Position numbers and translations under genes: made by a program. Of a stretch of 64,000 nt of DNA, positions 50,666-56,798 are shown in pieces. Origin of the DNA: Caulobacter vibrioides. Its GTDB lineage: Bacteria; Pseudomonadota; Alphaproteobacteria; Caulobacterales; Caulobacteraceae. Location of the stretch: NCBI RefSeq assembly GCF_002858865.1, contig NZ_PJRR01000007.1, positions 124,001-188,000 of the forward strand. Reading direction: 5' to 3'. Every line of letters starts with the position of its first letter. Within the stretch, counting starts at the first letter, position 1. The notes under the pieces were generated by a model. The model was not told the DNA's origin. It saw only the letters and a list, made by a program, of their open reading frames with translations, and did not search any database.

Positions 50666-51484
50666 TCAGGCCGGGACGGCCACGCAGTCCACAGTTCCGA
50701 ACGGGCCGAAACTGATGTGGGCCACGTCGCCGGCGACCACGTCATGAATGCCGGTGGTGGCGCCGGTGGTGACGATCTGGCCCTTCTTCAGCGGCTTGCC
50801 GCGCGCGGCGACAGCGCCGAGCAGAAAGGCGAGGGCGGCGATCGGCGATCCCGGAATGGCCGCAGCCGTCGCCGTACCCACCGACTTGCCGTTGATGAAG
50901 GTCTCGACCGGCATATCCTCCCAGGCGAGGTCGCGCCAGTTGGAAATGGCCTGACCAATGATCTGACCATCATTATTGCCGAAGTCCGACGCCACGACCG
51001 TGGGGCCCAGGGCGTTGATGGTCTTCAGAGGGCTGCCGGCGATCTCGACGCCCACCAGGAGTTCGCCCACATAGTCGGCGGCTTCCTCGACGGTCCAGTC
51101 GGTCTTGTTCGCGGGGGCGTCCTTGCCCAGGCGGATGATGAACTCGGCCTCGACGGCGCAGAAGCCGCCCTCGATGGCGCGGAAGGTGTTGGGCGCATCG
51201 GCCGACGCCTGCTGCACCTTGGACTTGAAGATGCAGCCCGCCAGGCGCTCGGCGCCCAGGCGTTCACGATGCTGCGGCGGCACCAGGCCGACCTTCCAGC
51301 CGACCAGTTCGTCGGGCCAAAGGTCGATGGCGATGTCTTGCACCGCATAGCCGTCCGCCATGCTCGAAGGAATCACGCCGCCTGGATAGCCGGGGACGCT
51401 GACCCCCTGCTGGCGAGCCTGGACGAATTGGGGAGCGATGGCCGTAGGGGTGAAAATCTCACTGTCGGCCTTAGAAACGGTCAC
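50666..51484 (-). CDS. 2-keto-4-pentenoate hydratase/oxalocrotonate decarboxylase-type protein
   Basis: The 272-residue protein belongs to the MhpD/HpcG branch of the fumarylacetoacetate hydrolase superfamily, enzymes acting on 2-keto acids with a divalent metal. Visible family segments are GYPGGVIPSSMADGYAVQDIAID, KVGLVPPQHRERLGA, CAVEAEFIIRLGKDAP (metal-binding Glu) and GQIVTTGATTGIHDVVAGD (C-terminal). It starts at GTG 51484 after GGGAGGACTT. In this hexuronate context it might process a sugar-derived 2-keto acid; the substrate is not known. First gene of the operon with exuT. Confidence 0.85.
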   Translation of the reverse strand: MTVSKADSEIFTPTAIAPQFVQARQQGVSVPGYPGGVIPSSMADGYAVQDIAIDLWPDELVGWKVGLVPPQHRERLGAERLAGCIFKSKVQQASADAPNTFRAIEGGFCAVEAEFIIRLGKDAPANKTDWTVEEAADYVGELLVGVEIAGSPLKTINALGPTVVASDFGNNDGQIIGQAISNWRDLAWEDMPVETFINGKSVGTATAAAIPGSPIAALAFLLGAVAARGKPLKKGQIVTTGATTGIHDVVAGDVAHISFGPFGTVDCVAVPA

Positions 51485-51546
51485 GCCGCAAGTCCTCCCT
51501 CGAATCCGGCACGTCCCCCGCTTTCGGGGTTTGCGATGTCTCTAGA

Positions 51547-51560
51547 GGAAACCGGTGTCA
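51547..51560. promoter_or_regulatory. HumR-type operator upstream of the hydratase-exuT operon
   Basis: GGAAACCGGTGTCA, differing from the humR site by one base, lies 63 bases before the GTG start of the hydratase gene. This links the distant transport operon to the hexuronate regulon. Confidence 0.65.
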
Positions 51561-51663
51561 TTGACAATCGGGGCTGAAACATCCTCGTGCATGGAAATCC
51601 GAGGCTGCTCAGAGCACGAGCATTGCGCGCGCAGGGCCCATCACCGTCGTCGCGACTTGACAC

Positions 51664-51701
51664 CCGTAATAGCGCGTATAGCGTCGCGCGTTGAATTACG
51701 G
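51664..51701. promoter_or_regulatory. inverted repeat upstream of the BlaI-like regulator
   Basis: CCGTAAT at 51664-51670 is mirrored by ATTACGG at 51695-51701, half-sites about three helical turns apart, 12 bases before the regulator start. Autoregulation is plausible; the motif is not the classical TACA/TGTA Bla box. Confidence 0.35.
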
Positions 51702-51712
51702 ATGTAAGCGTT

Positions 51713-52075
51713 ATGCACATCACCGCCGCCGAAGCCCATGTCATGGAAGCGCTCTGGCGCCGCTCGCCGCTGTCGGCCGACGAACTGGTGGCCGAGGTCG
51801 GCGCGGCGCAAAGCTGGGGCGAAGCCACCGTCAAGACGCTGATCAATCGTCTGCTGAAGAAGAAGGCCATCAAGTCCGAGCGCGCCGAGGGCAAGCACGG
51901 CTATCGGCCGCTGGTCGACCGCAGCGCCTATGTCCAGGCCGAAAGCCAGGGTCTTCTGGACCGCCTGTTCGACGGCCAACTGGCCCCCCTGATCAGCCAC
52001 TTCGCCCAGCACCGGCCGCTGAAGCCCGACGAAGTGGCCAAGCTCAAGAAGCTTATCGACGAGATGGGCGAGTAG
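51713..52075 (+). CDS. BlaI/MecI/CopY-family transcriptional regulator
   Basis: The 120-residue winged-helix protein starts MHITAAEAHVMEALWRRSPLSADELV, followed by the recognition region GEATVKTLINRLLKKKAIKSER. GYRPLVDRSAYVQAESQGLLDRLFDGQ then gives the dimerisation helices of the family. Classical partners encode a BlaR1/MecR1 peptidase sensor, but none follows here; instead a gap with a remnant gene and then an L,D-transpeptidase gene. Regulation of cell-wall genes nearby is possible but not shown. Confidence 0.88.
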   Translation: MHITAAEAHVMEALWRRSPLSADELVAEVGAAQSWGEATVKTLINRLLKKKAIKSERAEGKHGYRPLVDRSAYVQAESQGLLDRLFDGQLAPLISHFAQHRPLKPDEVAKLKKLIDEMGE

Positions 52076-52119
52076 GCTTTTCAGCGAGCCCGTTACGGGC
52101 CGGACCTGGCGGGCCTCCA

Positions 52120-52213
52120 TGGCCTTTCCGGCGGCGTCGATCATCGCGCTGACGGCGCAGTCGCCGATCACCAAGAGGTCGCGGGTCCCTCGCTGCAAGG
52201 CCTTGCCCGTCAT
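52120..52213 (-). pseudogene. 5' remnant of a GH15 glucoamylase/trehalase-type gene
   Basis: On the minus strand from ATG 52213 the frame reads TGKALQRGTRDLLVIGDCAVSAMIDAAGK, which resembles the N-terminus of GH15 trehalase/glucoamylase proteins (typical form: DLAVIGNCAVGALIDAAGRIVWGC). After AAGK the resemblance stops (AMEARQVRPVTG) and the frame runs antisense into the BlaI gene. The rest of the roughly 600-codon gene is absent. Most likely a deletion remnant; the match is short and needs a search. Confidence 0.45.
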
Positions 52214-52418
52214 CGCCCCGCGATCTTTCGGGCCGGGCCCCGGTCGCGGTGAAACCAACGGTGTGGCTTGAGGGTTCCTGTTGTCGAAAAACGTCGTCGC
52301 GGGACGAGGGGAGGGCTCGCCTTTCACGCTACCCGCGTTGACGCGGAAGGCCCCGCACGGCCATCTGTAACCCTTAACGCGGCTTGGCCGCGCGAGTGCG
52401 GCGGACCGTTCGACAGTG
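52214..52418. other. gap before the L,D-transpeptidase gene, no recognised gene
   Basis: With the remnant at 52120-52213 this makes up a 343-base gap after the BlaI-like gene. It contains a GGGCCGGGCCCC-type inverted repeat near 52229-52240 and a TTAACGCGG stretch before the start, but no convincing promoter or reading frame. Confidence 0.4.
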
Positions 52419-53924
52419 ATGCGATTTACGAGAACCTGCGGCGCCTTGGCGGCGACGTTGAGCCTCCTGTCCCTCGAGGTCGCCCAGGCGCAGTCGCAGC
52501 GTCCGCCGGTGGTGGTCGCGCGTCCGGTGCAGAGCGGCCCGATCGTCGCGCCCCGGCCTGCCGTGATCCCGCCGGATCTGTCGGCGGTGCAGCTCAGCGT
52601 CGAACAGGTCGAGGTGCTGCGCGCCGTGCTGGGCGATGCCTATTCGCACGGCTTCGCGATGACCGCCTTCTCGCCGGATCGGGCGATCGAGCTCTACATG
52701 GCCGGGGATCCGGCCTCGCGCGCCGCCGGACAGGCGCAACTGGTCAGCCTCACCCTGGCCTATGCCCGCGCCGTGCGGACGGGACGGCTGCCGATCAGCG
52801 CCTTCAAGACCGAGTGGGGGCTGCGGCCGGCGGCCTATGATCCCGCGCCCGAGTTTGTGGCGGCCGTGCAGCAGGGCCGCCTGGCCGAATGGCTGGAGAC
52901 CTTGCCGCCGCCCTACACGGGATACCAGACCCTGCGGACGGGCCTGGCCACCTATCGCGACATCGCCGCCAAAGGCGGCTGGCTGCCCATCGCCGCCGGT
53001 CCGGAGCTGAAGGAGGGGGCGACCGGCGCGCGCGTCGTGGCCCTTGAGGCCCGGCTGGCGGCCGAGGACCCCACGGTGGCGGTGGACGCCGCACCGGTGT
53101 TCGACGCGGCCCTGACCCAGGCCGTGCAGCGGGCGCAGAAGCGGTTTGGTCTCAATCCGAACGGGATCGTCGACAGAGCCACCCTGGCGGCGCTGAACAT
53201 TCCCGTCGAGCGGCGGATCGACCAGATCGTCGCCAATATGGAGCGCTGGCGCTGGTTGCCGCAGACCCTGCCGGCCGAGCGCATCCAGGTGAACGTGGCG
53301 GCCGCCATCCTGTCGGTCTTCCATCACGACACCCCGACCCTGACGATGCGTGCGGTCACCGGCCGCCCCGGCGATGAGACGCCGATGCTGTCGTCGATGA
53401 TCCACAGCATCGTGCTGAACCCGCCGTGGAACGTGCCGCAGTCGATCGCGTCGAAGGAGATCTGGCCCAAGGAGCGGGCCAGCCCCGGCTATCTGGCGCG
53501 CAACGACTTCATCGTGATCCCGACCGAGGGCGGCGGCACGCGTCTGCAGCAGAAGGCCGGCCCGTTGGCGGCGCTGGGGAAGGTGAAGTTCGACTTCAAC
53601 AATCCCTACGGCGTCTATCTGCACGACACCCCCAGCCGCTCGAGGTTCGACAGCTTCAGCCGCCTGGCCAGCCACGGCTGCGTGCGCCTGCAAAAGCCGA
53701 TCGAGCTGGTCAACGAGGTGATGCGCGACGATCCGACCTGGACGCCCGAGAAGGTCAACGAAACCCTGGCCTCGGGCGAGACGGTGCGGGCCAAGCTGCC
53801 CCAGCAGATCGCCGTCTACCTGCTGTACTGGACGGCGTATGTGACGCCGGACGGGCAGGTGAACTTCCGCCAGGATCCCTATGGCTGGGATCGGCAGCTG
53901 GTGCAGCGTATCGCCGCACTCTGA
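52419..53924 (+). CDS. L,D-transpeptidase of the YcbB (LdtD) type
   Basis: Such enzymes make 3-3 (mDAP-mDAP) crosslinks or attach proteins to peptidoglycan. The 501-residue product (ATG 52419; a GTG one codon earlier also possible) has a signal peptide ending near AQAQS. A peptidoglycan-binding-like domain runs over about residues 205-270 (AQKRFGLNPNGIVDRATLAALN). The YkuD catalytic domain follows, with PPWNVPQSIASKEIWPK and the catalytic motif LASHGCVRLQKP (Cys near residue 419), ending FRQDPYGWD. Domain order and size match YcbB. A DUF882 peptidase gene follows 71 bases later. Confidence 0.92.
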   Translation: MRFTRTCGALAATLSLLSLEVAQAQSQRPPVVVARPVQSGPIVAPRPAVIPPDLSAVQLSVEQVEVLRAVLGDAYSHGFAMTAFSPDRAIELYMAGDPASRAAGQAQLVSLTLAYARAVRTGRLPISAFKTEWGLRPAAYDPAPEFVAAVQQGRLAEWLETLPPPYTGYQTLRTGLATYRDIAAKGGWLPIAAGPELKEGATGARVVALEARLAAEDPTVAVDAAPVFDAALTQAVQRAQKRFGLNPNGIVDRATLAALNIPVERRIDQIVANMERWRWLPQTLPAERIQVNVAAAILSVFHHDTPTLTMRAVTGRPGDETPMLSSMIHSIVLNPPWNVPQSIASKEIWPKERASPGYLARNDFIVIPTEGGGTRLQQKAGPLAALGKVKFDFNNPYGVYLHDTPSRSRFDSFSRLASHGCVRLQKPIELVNEVMRDDPTWTPEKVNETLASGETVRAKLPQQIAVYLLYWTAYVTPDGQVNFRQDPYGWDRQLVQRIAAL

Positions 53925-53995
53925 TACGGCTCAGCTTGCATTCAGGCCCGTCATGAGGTGTCCTCCCGACCTTCCGTGTCGGGTAAGGCGTAATC

Positions 53996-54646
53996 ATGCA
54001 TCGACGTAAGCTGCTCCAGTGGGGGCTGGGCGCTATCGGGGCTGGACTTCTGCCATTGGCGGCGCGCGCCGACGACGACATCATCGGCGCGCTGCTGGAG
54101 GGCAAGATGCCTCAGGCCACGCCGGTTCCGCCGCCGAGCACCGTCGCTGCGACGGTCGCTTCGATCGATCCGCCCGCGCTGAAGCCTGCTGTGGATCCGC
54201 GCTGGGTTCATCTCCACAACGTCCATACCGGCGAGAAGCTGGAAGCGGTCTACTGGGAGAACGGCGACTATGTTCCGGACGCCGTGAGTGCGCTGGACAA
54301 GGTGCTGCGCGACTATCGCAACGATGAAGTCCATCCCATCGACCGGGGCCTCTACGACCTGCTCGACCAGATCGCCCGCAAGACCCAGAGCAAGGGTCCG
54401 TTCCAGGTGATCTCGGGCTACCGCTCTCCGGCGACCAACCGTCTGCTGTCCAAGCGCAGCGGCGAGGTGGCCAAGAAGAGCCTGCACATGGATGGCAAGG
54501 CCATGGACATCTTCCTGGAGGATGTCGAGCTCAAGCACGTCCGCGCTGCAGCTTTGGATCTGAGCGTTGGCGGCGTCGGCTACTATCCGACCAGCAACTT
54601 CGTCCATGTCGATGTCGGACCGGTCCGCAAGTGGACGGGGACCTGA
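53996..54646 (+). CDS. DUF882/peptidase M15-type murein endopeptidase (MepK/YcbK-like), Tat-exported
   Basis: MepK in E. coli cuts 3-3 crosslinks. The 216-residue product starts MHRRKLLQWGLGAIGAGLLPLAARA, a twin-arginine-type signal. The metal-dependent M15-like domain has VISGYRSPATNR near residue 140, SLHMDGKAMDIFL (His and Asp ligands, about 162-175), and GGVGYYPTSNFVHVDVGPVR with the last His. All expected zinc ligands appear present. It is co-directional with the YcbB-like gene, the same pairing as ycbB-ycbK in E. coli. Confidence 0.9.
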   Translation: MHRRKLLQWGLGAIGAGLLPLAARADDDIIGALLEGKMPQATPVPPPSTVAATVASIDPPALKPAVDPRWVHLHNVHTGEKLEAVYWENGDYVPDAVSALDKVLRDYRNDEVHPIDRGLYDLLDQIARKTQSKGPFQVISGYRSPATNRLLSKRSGEVAKKSLHMDGKAMDIFLEDVELKHVRAAALDLSVGGVGYYPTSNFVHVDVGPVRKWTGT

Positions 54647-54754
54647 GGCGCTACTCGCCTCTTAGCCGAATTCGATAACCAAGCTCTGGTTCACCTGTTT
54701 AGACCGTGATAGCGGGCTTCAAGGCTAAGTCGGCGTGGATGGCGGACCGTTGAG

Positions 54755-55087
54755 ATGAGCGAGCGTCGTGGCAATCCTTTTGGCTTGTTCTTGCTGGGTT
54801 TCGTCGTCGGCGTGCTGGCCACCTTCGGGACCATTCTGTTCCTGACGTCCAGCGGCGGCGGCTACGAGGACGGACCCGCCGAGACCCGCACCGCCGCCGA
54901 TGATGCCGCAGCGGCCGCGATGGCCGCCAAGGCGACACAGCCTGCGCCGCCAAAGGCCGAGGCCGTCGCGCCCCCGCCGGAAGTCCCCGCCAATCCGTCG
55001 ATCCGTCAGACGGGACCCGCGCCGGAGCTCGATCCTCAGGTCGCCGACGACGCGGCGGCCGCGGGCATGACCTCGCGCACGCGCTAA
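54755..55087 (+). CDS. single-pass membrane protein with acidic/proline-rich tail
   Basis: The 110-residue product has one N-terminal transmembrane segment (PFGLFLLGFVVGVLATFGTILFL, residues about 8-30). A periplasmic or cytoplasmic low-complexity tail rich in Ala, Asp and Pro follows (ADDAAAAAMAAKATQPAPPKAEAVAPPPE), ending MTSRTR. A GTTGAG spacer precedes the ATG without a strong ribosome-binding site. No family is recognised. Confidence 0.65.
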   Translation: MSERRGNPFGLFLLGFVVGVLATFGTILFLTSSGGGYEDGPAETRTAADDAAAAAMAAKATQPAPPKAEAVAPPPEVPANPSIRQTGPAPELDPQVADDAAAAGMTSRTR

Positions 55088-55201
55088 CCCGCTTCGCCCG
55101 CCCAGGGTGCGACACGCCGCCTCAGCGGCGGCGCAAGCCTGCTGACACATCGCTGGCGACAAGGTGGGCGCAGGGTCCCTGGATGATCAGGGAGAACCAG
55201 C

Positions 55202-55564
55202 GTGGCCATCAAGGGAAGCTGTTGCTGCGGCGGCGTTCAGTTTGAACTCTTCGAGCGTCCGGCCATGGTTGGCGTTTGCCACTGTTCGCGCTGCCGCAAG
55301 GCGGGATCGAGCGTCTACGCCTATGTGCGCGCCGAGGCGTTCTTCTGGGTTTCGGGTCGCGATCTGGTCGCCCGCTACGCGCCAACGCCGCCGCTGCGGT
55401 TCAATCGCTGCTTTTGCGCCCGCTGCGGGACGGCGCTGGGAGACCCGTTTTCCGGGCGTGTCCTGGCGATCGCCGCAAGTTGCCTGGACGATGGCGTGCG
55501 CCTGACGCCCGACTTCCATGAGTTTGTTGCGGACGGCCAATTCTGGCGTCGCGCTGAAGTCTGA
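55202..55564 (+). CDS. GFA-family zinc protein
   Basis: The 120-residue protein belongs to the GFA/CENP-V fold, named after a glutathione-dependent formaldehyde-activating enzyme; most members have no proven substrate. It starts at GTG 55202, with AGGGAGAACC upstream. The zinc ligands are in GSCCCGGVQFEL, VCHCSRCRKAGSS and CFCARCGTALGDPFSG, spaced as in the family, and the end is a typical HEFVADGQFW. Confidence 0.88.
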   Translation: MAIKGSCCCGGVQFELFERPAMVGVCHCSRCRKAGSSVYAYVRAEAFFWVSGRDLVARYAPTPPLRFNRCFCARCGTALGDPFSGRVLAIAASCLDDGVRLTPDFHEFVADGQFWRRAEV

Positions 55565-55579
55565 TCGATCCAGCGCGCA

Positions 55580-55608
55580 CGAAAAAGGCGGCCGCGTCAG
55601 CGACCGCC
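55580..55608 (-). terminator. intrinsic terminator of pstS
   Basis: On the minus strand GGCGGTCGC pairs with GCGGCCGCC (nine pairs, one G-T; loop TGAC; 55587-55608), followed by TTTTTCGTG. It lies 26 bases after the pstS stop. Confidence 0.75.
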
Positions 55609-55633
55609 TCTGTCGTTCAGGCTTTGGCCAAGG

Positions 55634-56674
55634 CTAGTTCTTCGGCGCCGGCATCGGCGTCAGGGCGTTGGCCTTCTGCTTCATTTGAATGTGCACCGCC
55701 GGCGGCAGCGGGATCATGCCGCGATTTTGCAGATAGCCGCCGCGACCGGTCGCCGCGTCGGACACAAACTCGGACACGAACTCCTTCAGACCCGGCGTCA
55801 CACCGACCTGGGACTTCTTCACATAGATGTAGAGCGAGCGCGACAGCGGGTATTGGCCGCTGGCGATCGTCTGGGCCGTCGGCTTCACGCCGTTGATCGA
55901 CGCGCCCTTGATGCGCGAGCCGTTCTCTTCGAGGAACGAGTAGCCGAACACGCCCAGGGCGTTGGGGGTCTTTTCGATGGTGCCGACGATGGCGTTGTCG
56001 TTTTCGCCCGCGTCGACCCAGCCGCCGTCGGTGCGCATCGGCGACACGGTGGCCTTGAACTTCTTCTCGTCTGCGGCCTTCATCTTGGCCAGGGTCGGCA
56101 GCTTTCCAGCGCCGCCCTCGATGGCCAGTTCGATCCAGGCGTCACGGGTGCCCGAGGTGGGCGGCGGGCCGTAGGCCAGGATGCGGGCGTTCGGCAGGCC
56201 GGGGCCGACTTCGCTCCACGACTTGTAGGGCTGCTTGACCACCTGGCCGCCGCGCAGGGTCTGGTCGGCGAGGGCCAGATACAGCTGCTCGAGCTTGAAG
56301 TTGAAGTCCGGGCCCTTCTTGTTCGACGCGACGACGATGCCGTCGAAGCCGATCTTGATCTCGACGATGTCCTTCACGCCGGCCTTCTGGCAGGCCAGGA
56401 ACTCGGACCTCTTCATTTGACGCGAGGCGTTGGCGATGTCGGGGAACTTCTCACCCGCGCCGCCGCAGAACATCTTGATGCCGCCACCGGTGCCGAGCGC
56501 TTCAATGCGCGGCGACTTCTTGCCGGTCTTCTTGGCGAAGTTCTCAGCCACGCGCGTCGAGAACGGGAACACGGTCGAAGATCCGACCGCCCAGATCTGA
56601 TCGCGGGCCGCATGGGCTTGGTCGGCGACGGCGAGCAGAGCGACGGTGGCGACCGCGCCGATGAGCTTGTTCAT
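55634..56674 (-). CDS. pstS: phosphate ABC transporter periplasmic binding protein
   Basis: PstS captures phosphate in the periplasm for the PstCAB importer. I start at ATG 56674 (346 residues, MNKLIGAVATVALLAVADQAHA signal peptide), since an upstream extension of 22 residues would spoil the signal. Binding-protein segments are IWAVGSSTVFPFSTRVAENFAKKTG (phosphate-binding Ser/Thr), IEALGTGGGIKMFC, NASRQMKRSEF and GPPPTSGTRDAWIELAI. pstCAB is not adjacent, as is known for Caulobacter. Three phased PhoB half-sites lie upstream. Confidence 0.94.
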   Translation of the reverse strand: MNKLIGAVATVALLAVADQAHAARDQIWAVGSSTVFPFSTRVAENFAKKTGKKSPRIEALGTGGGIKMFCGGAGEKFPDIANASRQMKRSEFLACQKAGVKDIVEIKIGFDGIVVASNKKGPDFNFKLEQLYLALADQTLRGGQVVKQPYKSWSEVGPGLPNARILAYGPPPTSGTRDAWIELAIEGGAGKLPTLAKMKAADEKKFKATVSPMRTDGGWVDAGENDNAIVGTIEKTPNALGVFGYSFLEENGSRIKGASINGVKPTAQTIASGQYPLSRSLYIYVKKSQVGVTPGLKEFVSEFVSDAATGRGGYLQNRGMIPLPPAVHIQMKQKANALTPMPAPKN

Positions 56675-56735
56675 GTCGTCAAATCCTGTCTCGTCCGGAC
56701 GCAACGGAAGCGTGCCAGACTGATGACGGGCTTTT

Positions 56736-56766
56736 GTCACAGTTTGACGACAGTTTTAAGACAGTA
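56736..56766 (-). promoter_or_regulatory. Pho box array upstream of pstS
   Basis: On the minus strand CTGTC/CTGTG half-sites occur at 11-base spacing: their ACAG complements start at 56739, 56750 and 56761 exactly. The PhoB box consists of CTGTCAT-type 7-mers separated by 4 AT-rich bases, as here (TTAAAA and CAAA-like spacers). Three phased half-sites make two overlapping boxes, 62 to 92 bases before the pstS start. Confidence 0.8.
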
Positions 56767-56798
56767 AATCCGTCGATCGACGAAGCTCGACCCATTCC

